Assembly: GCA_041671305.1 (NCBI GenBank)
Contig: JBAZBX010000005.1
Coordinates: 1-45,995, forward strand
Direction of reading: 5' to 3'
DNA: 45,995 nt
Source of the DNA: CAIPBY01 sp041671305
GTDB lineage: Bacteria > Patescibacteriota > Patescibacteriia > 2-01-FULL-39-33
The stretch's first letter is position 1; every line of letters starts with the position of its first letter. Below are positions 40,249 to 45,995 of this stretch, piece by piece. The translations under genes were made by a program, and so were the position numbers. The notes under the pieces were generated by a model. The model saw only the letters and a program-made list of their open reading frames with translations. It was not told the DNA's origin and ran no database searches.

Positions 40249-41013
40249 ATGAAAAAAGTCGTTATAAATAGCCAATTAATTAGTTATTCTGAATATTTAA
40301 GCGGAAAAGAGGGTCAGACCCTGCTTTTTCTTCATGGCTGGAGAGTGGATGGATCCATTTGGAATAAGACTATTGAACTGATGCGTCAGGCGGGAATTAA
40401 AAATGATATTTATGCCATGGATTTTTCCGGATTTGGCGGTTCTCCTGCGCCGACGAGGGATTTTTGTCTTTCTGATTATTGTGGAGTGGTGGAAGGATTC
40501 ATTGAAAAATTAGGATTAGAAAAAGTAATTATAATCGGCCACTCTTTTGGCGGACGGGTGGGTATAAAATTATCAGCCACTCATCCGGAATTAATAAATA
40601 AATTGGTTTTGGTGGACAGCGCTGGACTCATCACGGAAAAGAATAAAAAATCAGCCATGAAATTGGGCGCTAAAATGCTCAAGCCATTTTTTGCCAATAA
40701 GTTTATGCAACCACTGCGCAAAAAAATTTATCAGGCCATCGGTTCAGAAGATTATCTGGCTACGCCTCAGCTCCAAAAAACTTATATCAATGTCACCAAT
40801 GAAGATTTATCTTTGTATCTACCGCAAATCTCCGCGCCGACTTTGATCATTTGGGGCGCAAAAGATTTGGATACCCCCCTGGGGTATGCTGAAATTATGA
40901 AGCAAAAGATTAGCAATTCCCAACTGATTATTTATCCGGAGGCGGGGCATTTCTCTTTTTCGGATAACCAAGAGGAGTTTGTAAAAAACATAAAAGAATT
41001 TATCCATGCTTAG
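40249..41013 (+). CDS. Alpha/beta hydrolase
   Basis: The protein has 254 residues from the ATG at 40249; a longer frame would begin upstream of the predicted promoter. LLFLHGWRVDGSIW carries the oxyanion HG, the nucleophile elbow is GHSFGG, the acid lies in IWGAKDLDTP and the histidine in EAGHFSF, so the Ser-Asp-His triad is complete. The substrate is unknown. It overlaps murF by 8 bp and probably shares a transcript with murF and ddl, which hints at a cell-wall or lipid-related role. Confidence 0.92.
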   Translation: MKKVVINSQLISYSEYLSGKEGQTLLFLHGWRVDGSIWNKTIELMRQAGIKNDIYAMDFSGFGGSPAPTRDFCLSDYCGVVEGFIEKLGLEKVIIIGHSFGGRVGIKLSATHPELINKLVLVDSAGLITEKNKKSAMKLGAKMLKPFFANKFMQPLRKKIYQAIGSEDYLATPQLQKTYINVTNEDLSLYLPQISAPTLIIWGAKDLDTPLGYAEIMKQKISNSQLIIYPEAGHFSFSDNQEEFVKNIKEFIHA

Positions 41014-42454
41014 AATTATCAAATACCAATTATATCTTCTGCAGTTGGAAAATTATGAGGTTTTCAGATATTTCAGATTGATTTGGAAGAAAGGAATTTT
41101 TCCACCCAAGGAAATGAGAGGCGAGCTTGTCTGGACTGGGAAAGCAAAAGTTATTTTGATTTTATCTCTTATTATTCATCTGTTTGGAGCTAAGATTGTT
41201 TCCCTGGGAGTTTGGTATTTTACTAAGAATTTTTGGCTCTCAATTATTATCTATGTCTTGGCTTTGGTAATTCTGACTTTTTTCCATTTTATTTTCCATG
41301 GCATCAGTGTTTGGATTCTTTCTCCGGTTCATTTGTATCTGAAAAATAGAATTGTGGCCAGAGCAAAAATTAAGATTAAGAGTTTATCTAATTTGAAAAT
41401 TATCGGCATTGCCGGCAGTTACGGCAAGACCAGCATGAAGGAGGCTTTGCGATCTGCTCTCTCAGAAAGTTTCCGGGTGGCTTCTACGCCGGAGAGCGTC
41501 AATACGCCAATTGGCATTGCCAAATTTATTGAGACTGAGATAAATTCCCAAACTCAGATTTTGATTATAGAAATGGGCGAGCATTATCGCGGGGATGTGG
41601 CGGAAATCTGTAAGGTGGCGAGGCCGGATATAGGAATTATCACCGGCATAAATGAAAGCCACTTGGAGCGGTTGCATGATTTGAAAAACAGCATAGAAAC
41701 AGTTTTTGAATTAGCTCAAGGAATAAAAGAATCCGGTATTTTGGTTTTAAATGCTGATGATCACAATGTCAGAGAGAATTATAAAAGTTTTACGGGAGAT
41801 AGAAAGCCATTTTTTTATAGTTCGGATAATAATCCTCTTTGTCATTTTCAAACTCTGGATTATCATATTTCTACCGAAGAATTAATGAGTTATTTTGGCA
41901 TAGGCGAAGAAGGAAAAAATTTAGGATTAATAAAAAGTAGAATTTTGGGAGAATATATCAAGGGAATGGCTATAGCGATCATGATTATTTCTAGAAAATT
42001 AAATCAGCCGATTACCAAAATGATCATTGGCTTGGAAAAACTTCGGCCGATTCCGCATCGTTTAGAGCCGATAGTAAATCCTAATGGTTTGATTGTGATA
42101 GATGATAGCTACAATGGCAATCCCGAAGGAGTTCATGAAGCTATCAAACTGCTTTCTAAATTCAAGGATCATAGGAAGGTTTATCTAACTCCGGGACTGG
42201 TGGAAATGGGAAAGAAGGCAGAAGAAGTACACATTAGAATTGGAGAAGATTTGGCCAATAGCGTTGATTTGGTTTTGTTAATTAGAAATAGTGTGACGCC
42301 GTACTTAGAAAAAGGATTAATGAAAAATGGTTTTGCCAGTAGTAACATAATTTGGTATGATACGGCACAGGAAGCGCATAAGTCATTGGATCGGATTTTG
42401 CAGAAAGGCGATGTGATCATGTTTCAAAATGATTGGGGCGATCAGTATGTGTAA
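41006..42454 (+). CDS. murF: Membrane-anchored Mur ligase (MurF-like)
   Basis: The protein has 482 residues. About 120 N-terminal residues hold two membrane helices (about 48-70 and 74-105), not typical of soluble MurF. The ligase core has the P-loop GIAGSYGKTSMKEAL, EMGEHYRGDVAEICKVARPDIGIITGINESHLERL, and the C-terminal domain with VIDDSYNGNPEGVHEAIKLL, the MurF/MurE signature. It would add D-Ala-D-Ala to UDP-MurNAc-tripeptide, and the ddl gene follows immediately. The usual C-terminal KGSR motif is replaced by FQNDWGDQYV. Confidence 0.87.
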   Translation: MLRIIKYQLYLLQLENYEVFRYFRLIWKKGIFPPKEMRGELVWTGKAKVILILSLIIHLFGAKIVSLGVWYFTKNFWLSIIIYVLALVILTFFHFIFHGISVWILSPVHLYLKNRIVARAKIKIKSLSNLKIIGIAGSYGKTSMKEALRSALSESFRVASTPESVNTPIGIAKFIETEINSQTQILIIEMGEHYRGDVAEICKVARPDIGIITGINESHLERLHDLKNSIETVFELAQGIKESGILVLNADDHNVRENYKSFTGDRKPFFYSSDNNPLCHFQTLDYHISTEELMSYFGIGEEGKNLGLIKSRILGEYIKGMAIAIMIISRKLNQPITKMIIGLEKLRPIPHRLEPIVNPNGLIVIDDSYNGNPEGVHEAIKLLSKFKDHRKVYLTPGLVEMGKKAEEVHIRIGEDLANSVDLVLLIRNSVTPYLEKGLMKNGFASSNIIWYDTAQEAHKSLDRILQKGDVIMFQNDWGDQYV

Positions 42455-42477
42455 GTTTAATTTTTAATTTAAAAAAT

Positions 42478-43659
42478 ATGAATATTGGAGTATTTTTTGG
42501 CAGTAGCAGTCCAGAGCATGACGTGTCTATTATCACGGGTGAGTTTATTATTTCTGGCCTCAGGAAATTGGGCTACGACGTCACGCCGGTTTATTTGACC
42601 AAAGAAAGAAAGTGGCTTATTGGCGAGGAATTAGGACACCTTAAATTTTTTACGGATGAGAAGAATGATTTGAAGATGATAGAAAATAAATTTGAATATT
42701 TATTGGATCTTAGCGAGGCTAAAGGCAAAATGGTTTTTGTGAAAAAAGGATTATTTGGCAAAAAAATAGAAATTGATTTGGCTTTTCCGGCTTTTCATGG
42801 CGCTTATGGCGAGGATGGTACCATTCAAGGAATTTTTGAATTAATCGGCGTGCCTTATGTTGGTTGCAATGTTTTGAGTTCATCGCTTACTCTGGATAAG
42901 GCTTTGACCAAATCGGTTTATGAAAGCGCTGGTATCAAAACGACCAAATATTTCAGTTTTCTCAAAACAGATTGGGAAAATAAAAAATCTGAAATTTTAT
43001 CTCAAGCTAAATCCGAGTTAAAATTTCCGGTTTTTGTGAAGCCGGTGCATTTGGGATCGTCAATTGGCATTGCCAAAGTGAAAAATATGGAAGGTGATGA
43101 GTTGGAGTTTGCCATTGAAGCGGGATTGTATTATGATGATAAAATTTTAATTGAGGAAGGAGTGGAAAATTTGATGGACATTACTTGTTGTGTAATTGGT
43201 AATAGTCAGTTGCAATCATCTGAGATTCAGGAGTCGGTTTTTGGCAGTGAGTTGTTTGATTTTGAGGAGAAATATCTCAAAGATGGCGGAGCGCAACTGG
43301 GCAATGCGCAGGAGGGAATCGTCATTCCTGCCAGATTGGATGAAAAAATAACTAGCGAGATCAAAGAGCTGTCGCAGAAGATTTATAAATTATTTGGTTG
43401 CAGTGGAATTGCCAGAGTTGATTATTTGTATAATAAAGACATAGAAGAATATTTTGCCAATGAAGTAAACACGCTTCCAGGGACTCTATATCATCATCTT
43501 TGGAAAGCGTCAGGGATAGAGTTTGAGGAGTTGCTGAAAAAGTTAATCGGATTGGCACAGGAGAAGTTTGAGGAAAGGAAAAAGTTGAATTATGTTTTTG
43601 ATTCGGTAATTTTGAAGCAGTTGAAATCAGCCAAACTGGGATCCAAGAAATTATCTTGA
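42478..43659 (+). CDS. ddl: D-alanine-D-alanine ligase
   Basis: The protein has 393 residues from the ATG at 42478, which gives MNIGVFFGSSSPEHDVSIITG; an earlier frame overlapping murF lacks homology. ATP-grasp landmarks are PAFHGAYGEDGTIQGIFELIGVPYVG, DKALTKSVYESAGIKTTKY, FPVFVKPVHLGSSIGIAKV and the metal site FANEVNTLPGTLYHHLW. It makes the D-Ala-D-Ala dipeptide used by MurF. The stop codon overlaps the -35 box of the next promoter. Confidence 0.95.
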   Translation: MNIGVFFGSSSPEHDVSIITGEFIISGLRKLGYDVTPVYLTKERKWLIGEELGHLKFFTDEKNDLKMIENKFEYLLDLSEAKGKMVFVKKGLFGKKIEIDLAFPAFHGAYGEDGTIQGIFELIGVPYVGCNVLSSSLTLDKALTKSVYESAGIKTTKYFSFLKTDWENKKSEILSQAKSELKFPVFVKPVHLGSSIGIAKVKNMEGDELEFAIEAGLYYDDKILIEEGVENLMDITCCVIGNSQLQSSEIQESVFGSELFDFEEKYLKDGGAQLGNAQEGIVIPARLDEKITSEIKELSQKIYKLFGCSGIARVDYLYNKDIEEYFANEVNTLPGTLYHHLWKASGIEFEELLKKLIGLAQEKFEERKKLNYVFDSVILKQLKSAKLGSKKLS

Positions 43660-43684
43660 CATTTTTAACCCCATGCGATATAGT
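43656..43684 (+). promoter_or_regulatory. Promoter overlapping the ddl stop codon
   Basis: TTGACA (43656-43661), a 17-bp spacer and TATAGT (43679-43684), placing +1 near 43691. Confidence 0.7.
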
Positions 43685-43696
43685 ATTTATACGAAT

Positions 43697-43762
43697 ATGA
43701 GAAAAATACAAACTAACGTAAATTTCTACTTTTACTTTACTGACCTAAGGCGGATCAGTTAG
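43697..43762 (+). CDS. Possible 21-residue leader peptide rich in Phe and Tyr
   Basis: MRKIQTNVNFYFYFTDLRRI ending in S starts about 6 nt after the predicted transcript start. Five consecutive aromatic codons (FYFYF) and a following strong terminator at 43787 recall pheL-type attenuation leaders. A CAAACTAAC/GTTAGTTTG pairing spans the ORF. There is no Shine-Dalgarno site and coding is unproven. Confidence 0.4.
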   Translation: MRKIQTNVNFYFYFTDLRRIS

Positions 43763-43786
43763 TTTGTTTTATAGCAAATATAGACG

Positions 43787-43816
43787 ACTGGCCCGCATGA
43801 GCGGGTCAGTTTTTTT
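43787..43816 (+). terminator. Terminator after the Phe/Tyr leader
   Basis: ACTGGCCCGC-atga-GCGGGTCAGT is followed by TTTTTT. It lies about 40 bp upstream of the next gene. Confidence 0.8.
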
Positions 43817-43856
43817 ATAGGAAGTTTTGGTTCTTTTTACAATCAGGAGGAAGGGC

Positions 43857-43994
43857 ATGACCAGACGGAAGAAGATGAGACAGTGGAGTAAATTATGCGG
43901 TGGCTGTTCCGCCGTAACATATTTTGTCCACTTTCATGATGATGGCAAGAACAAGAAGTCGTCTGACGATGTCGGACAGAACAACGAGGAGTAA
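43857..43994 (+). CDS. Orphan 45-residue basic/acidic peptide
   Basis: The frame begins MTRRKKMRQWSKLCGGCSAV and ends DDVGQNNEE, with a strong AGGAGG (AATCAGGAGGAAGGGC) about 6 bp before the ATG. It holds a CxxC pair (LCGGCS), two His residues and a charged tail. It is the first gene of three tiny genes without recognisable families, spaced 5 and 17 bp apart. Confidence 0.6.
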   Translation: MTRRKKMRQWSKLCGGCSAVTYFVHFHDDGKNKKSSDDVGQNNEE

Positions 43995-43999
43995 TTTTT

Positions 44000-44296
44000 A
44001 TGCGATGTGTTATGGGCGTTTCGGCAATTGCATCGGCATTGGCCAATGGTTCTACCGAGAATATTTCTTGTCCTCATAACGGACCTGGGAATCAAATCGT
44101 GGTCATGCATCGTGGAGACGAGACGATACTCGTCAGTTGTGAAGCGTTGCACAGGAAGTATTTGTCAAACGACGGACGGGGATGTCTGAGCCTTCATCAA
44201 AACGCAGAGGGGTGCCCCTTTGTGGTGGGCGGAACCGTTGTTGTTCAGGGCGAAGGGAATTGGCCTGGACACAACCAAGAAGCGGTTTTGGCTTAA
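44000..44296 (+). CDS. Orphan 98-residue cysteine-containing protein
   Basis: MRCVMGVSAIASALANGSTENISCPHNGPGNQIVVMHRGDETILVSCEALHRKYLSNDGRGCLSLHQNAEGCPF and a final VVGGTVVVQGEG segment. Five cysteines suggest a metal site or disulfides. GAGGAG lies about 10 bp before the ATG. It is the second gene of a small operon with GC content above that of ddl. I recognise no family. Confidence 0.6.
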   Translation: MRCVMGVSAIASALANGSTENISCPHNGPGNQIVVMHRGDETILVSCEALHRKYLSNDGRGCLSLHQNAEGCPFVVGGTVVVQGEGNWPGHNQEAVLA

Positions 44297-44313
44297 GGAA
44301 AGGAATTCTGACG

Positions 44314-44675
44314 ATGCATGAATCTCAGGTTTTGGCAGAGGATGTCGTCGGTTCAGACGTCTTGCATTCCTCGCGTTCTCTCAAGTGCCTGGTTCTCGCC
44401 CCTTCCCTCGGTGACTTTGTTCTTTTTCTTCGCTTGGTGCTCTCACGGCAGTGTATAGTGTTGAGGCAGCAGAGCCCATTGTGCGAGCCGTGAGCGTAGC
44501 CATAATGAGTGATATGGCTGAAGCAGAAAGGGGCATCAAGAATGCCCCGGAGATGGAAAAGATGGGCGAGATTATTGCTCGTCTGGCAGTTCATGGAGGG
44601 TGTCGTTTGGGGCAAGATCAGATTGCCTTGGCGAGCATGGTTGGCATGAAGCGTCTGGATGGCGTCTGTGTCTGA
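44314..44675 (+). pseudogene. Third orphan gene, probably frameshifted or two short ORFs
   Basis: AAGGAAAGG precedes overlapping start codons at 44314 and 44318. The frame from 44314 reads MHESQVLAEDVVGSDVLHSS and stops at 44493. A second frame, 44451-44675, reads VYSVEAAEPIVRAVSVAIMSDMAEAERGIKNAPEME and looks like real helical coding sequence. Upstream in that second frame, FSSLGALTAVYSVEAAEP resembles a signal peptide. A single frame change near 44420 would join an N-terminus to it. A natural frameshift, decay or sequencing error cannot be told apart here. Confidence 0.45.
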
Positions 44676-44687
44676 CCATTGAAGTTT

Positions 44688-44736
44688 GGGGTGCATTTGC
44701 GTCTGACGTGAACGCGAATGCACCCCGCTATTTTTT
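44688..44736 (+). terminator. Terminator of the orphan operon
   Basis: GGGGTGCATTTGCGT and ACGCGAATGCACCCC form a long stem followed by GCTATTTTTTC. Confidence 0.88.
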
Positions 44737-44737
44737 C

Positions 44738-44766
44738 TTGAAAATTTACCATTTTTATAATAATAT
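44738..44766 (+). promoter_or_regulatory. Promoter of tRNA-Pro(GGG)
   Basis: TTGAAA (44738-44743), a 17-bp spacer and TAATAT (44761-44766) follow the terminator directly. Confidence 0.5.
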
Positions 44767-44781
44767 AGAAGATAGCTACTC

Positions 44782-44852
44782 CGGGGTGGAGTATGTCGGT
44801 AGTACGCGCCCATGGGGTGGGTGTAGACGGGGTTCAATTCCCCGCACCCCGA
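44782..44852 (+). tRNA. tRNA-Pro (anticodon GGG)
   Basis: Acceptor CGGGGTG/CACCCCG with discriminator A, short D stem GTA/TAC, anticodon stem CGCCC/GGGTG, loop ATGGGGT (GGG), T stem CGGGG/CCCCG, loop TTCAATT. The D stem is only three pairs. CCA is not encoded. Confidence 0.88.
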
Positions 44853-44879
44853 TTGAATAAGGAAAATAATAAGTAATGC

Positions 44880-44908
44880 TTGAAAAAATGATGATTATTT
44901 GCTATTAT
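44880..44908 (+). promoter_or_regulatory. Promoter of tRNA-Gly
   Basis: TTGAAA (44880-44885), a 17-bp spacer ending TTTGC and TATTAT (44903-44908). Confidence 0.5.
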
Positions 44909-44931
44909 TGATATAGTTTAATTTAAGTAGT

Positions 44932-45003
44932 GCGGGTATCATATAACGGTTATTATCCGAGTTTTCCAAACTCGTGACAGGGGTCCGACTCCCCTTACCC
45001 GCT
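44932..45003 (+). tRNA. tRNA-Gly (anticodon UCC)
   Basis: Acceptor GCGGGTA/TACCCGC with discriminator T, an A/T-only weak D stem (ATA...TAT), anticodon stem CGAGT/ACTCG, loop TTTCCAA (UCC), T stem AGGGG/CCCCT. The T loop is TCCGACT, with C in place of U55, as in the tRNA-Phe of this window. Confidence 0.88.
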
Positions 45004-45013
45004 TTAGTAAGAT

Positions 45014-45042
45014 TTGACAATATATTTGGTTTGAGTTATATT
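45014..45042 (+). promoter_or_regulatory. Promoter upstream of the Hsp70-family gene
   Basis: TTGACA (45014-45019), a 17-bp spacer and TATATT (45037-45042), with +1 near 45049, three bases before a short ORF. Confidence 0.6.
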
Positions 45043-45051
45043 AATATTGTT

Positions 45052-45114
45052 ATGAAATATAAGCTAAAACAATTAAATTATAAGATTTTATATAATCGCC
45101 AAAAGACTGCCTAA
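45052..45114 (+). CDS. Possible 20-residue leader peptide before the Hsp70-family gene
   Basis: MKYKLKQLNYKILYNRQKTA begins about 3 nt after the predicted start site, and its stop codon lies inside the terminator stem at 45106. The arrangement promoter, short ORF, terminator, gene repeats that at 43656-43857. Coding is unproven. Confidence 0.35.
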   Translation: MKYKLKQLNYKILYNRQKTA

Positions 45115-45129
45115 CCAAGGCAGTTTTTT
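45106..45129 (+). terminator. Terminator or attenuator before the Hsp70-family gene
   Basis: ACTGCCT-aacc-AAGGCAGT is followed by TTTTT, 26 bp before the ATG at 45155. A TATAAT (45135-45140) after it may be a second promoter. Confidence 0.75.
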
Positions 45130-45154
45130 AGTTGTATAATAAATAAACAAACAT

Positions 45155-45995
45155 ATGGACACAAAAATTTATGGCTTGGACTTTGGAACCACTAACTCTG
45201 CCATTTCCATTTTGGACAATGGTGAAGCCAAAGTTCTACCAATCGGCCGTCACGGTCAGAAAACCGTCAGATCGGTGCTGTTTTTCCCTCAGGATTCCTC
45301 ACGGGCTTATGTGGGTGAAGAAGCGATTTTGAAATATGTTTCCTCTGGCATGAAGGGACGTCTTTTGCAATCAATCAAATCCGCTCTCACCGACGAAGGA
45401 TTTATTGGGACTATGATTAATGGTAAAAAATATACAGTTGAAGATTTAATTTCCATTATAATTAAAGAGTTAAGGCAAAAAGCTGATGCCTTGGTTGGAG
45501 AAGAAATTAATTCAGTTGTCCTTGGCCGTCCGGCTATATTTTCTGATAATTTGAAAAAGGAATCCTTGGCTCAGGAGAGATTGAAATGCGCGGCACAGAT
45601 GGCCGGATTTGAAAAGGTGTATTTTCAGCTTGAGCCGATTGCCGCCGCTTTTGATTATGAGATGACTTTGGATAAAGAGGAAACGGTTTTGGTAGCTGAT
45701 CTCGGCGGTGGCACTTCTGATTTTACGGTAATTAAATTATCTCCTCAGACTAGTAAGAATAAAGATAGGCGAGAGGATATTTTGTCTGTCGGCGGTGTCT
45801 ATATTGGCGGTGATAATTTTGACTCACAAATTATGTCCCATAAATTGCTGATGTATTTTGGTTCTTTGTCTAATTATAAATCAGGCGCTAAGTGGCTCCA
45901 TATTCCCAATCGCCTCACGGCCACGCTTTGTGATTGGCGTCGGATTTCATTTTTGAAAAGCGACAAAGATGAAATGAAATTGATAAGTGAAATAC
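45155..45995 (+). CDS. Hsp70-family actin-like ATPase, partial (runs off window)
   Basis: The first 280 residues are visible. The phosphate-1 motif is YGLDFGTTNSAISILDNGE and the phosphate-2 motif is VLVADLGGGTSDFTVIKL. LEPIAAAFDYE is the conserved connecting segment. VVLGRPAIFSDNLKKE and the lack of the usual DnaK sequence AVITVPAYFNDSQR point to a YegD-like divergent Hsp70 and not DnaK. The C-terminus, and so any substrate-binding domain, lies outside the window. The upstream leader may control it. Confidence 0.88.
   Translation, partial: MDTKIYGLDFGTTNSAISILDNGEAKVLPIGRHGQKTVRSVLFFPQDSSRAYVGEEAILKYVSSGMKGRLLQSIKSALTDEGFIGTMINGKKYTVEDLISIIIKELRQKADALVGEEINSVVLGRPAIFSDNLKKESLAQERLKCAAQMAGFEKVYFQLEPIAAAFDYEMTLDKEETVLVADLGGGTSDFTVIKLSPQTSKNKDRREDILSVGGVYIGGDNFDSQIMSHKLLMYFGSLSNYKSGAKWLHIPNRLTATLCDWRRISFLKSDKDEMKLISEI

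Overview
The window looks like the chromosome of a Candidate Phyla Radiation (Patescibacteria) bacterium, probably of the Parcubacteria/ABY1 side. The grounds are its AT-richness, a core gene set whose members mostly lack Shine-Dalgarno sites, a lone 16S rRNA gene carrying unusual bases at universal primer sites, a tRNA interrupted by a group I intron, and short versions of standard proteins. TGA is used only as stop. The lineage call is my inference; no search was run.

Layout. 1-1406 (minus) is an operon of a small XRE repressor and two secreted surface proteins, with an array of 12-bp palindromes over its promoter. 1407-2336 and 3246-3715 are AT-rich intergenic regions with palindromes, DnaA boxes and long hairpins, on either side of a GerMN membrane protein. 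3716-8041 holds tRNA-Arg, an MBL-fold protein, a membrane protein and gyrA. 8190-14052 reads yebC, ruvC, an N-formylglutamate amidohydrolase-like gene, a RimK-like ATP-grasp ligase and a class A penicillin-binding protein. 14124-19004 is the classical origin region: rpmH, rnpA, yidD, yidC and a PRC-barrel gene on minus, dnaA and dnaN on plus, with DnaA boxes between dnaA and dnaN. 19063-33904 carries housekeeping genes (bactofilin, rpsT, rlmN, holA, polA, dapB, smc, rpsP, khpA, trmD). 33905-35960 is a self-contained 16S transcription unit with its own promoter, processing stem and terminator and no adjacent 23S. 36604-37291 is a tRNA cluster (Ile, intron-bearing Phe, Pro). 37462-43659 has grpB-like, trmB-like, PCD, hydrolase, murF and ddl genes. 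The end holds an operon of tiny orphan genes, tRNA-Pro, tRNA-Gly and the start of an Hsp70-family gene.

Three themes stand out. First, GC-rich palindromic elements sit in frame inside essential genes (three in polA, one in smc), with related hairpins between genes and one inside a tRNA-Ile remnant. Second, a set of orphan genes, mostly richer in GC than the core genes, have their own promoter, a strong Shine-Dalgarno site and often their own terminator, whereas neighbouring core genes have no Shine-Dalgarno site and several appear leaderless. Third, RNA architecture is unusual: a group I intron in the tRNA-Phe anticodon loop, a stand-alone processed 16S, tRNAs with C at T-loop position 55, and promoter/short-ORF/terminator leaders.

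The peptidoglycan genes (PBP, murF, ddl), surface genes (bactofilin, YidC, secreted beta proteins) and replication genes (dnaA, dnaN, holA, polA, gyrA, ruvC, smc) are consistent with a small but walled, self-replicating cell.
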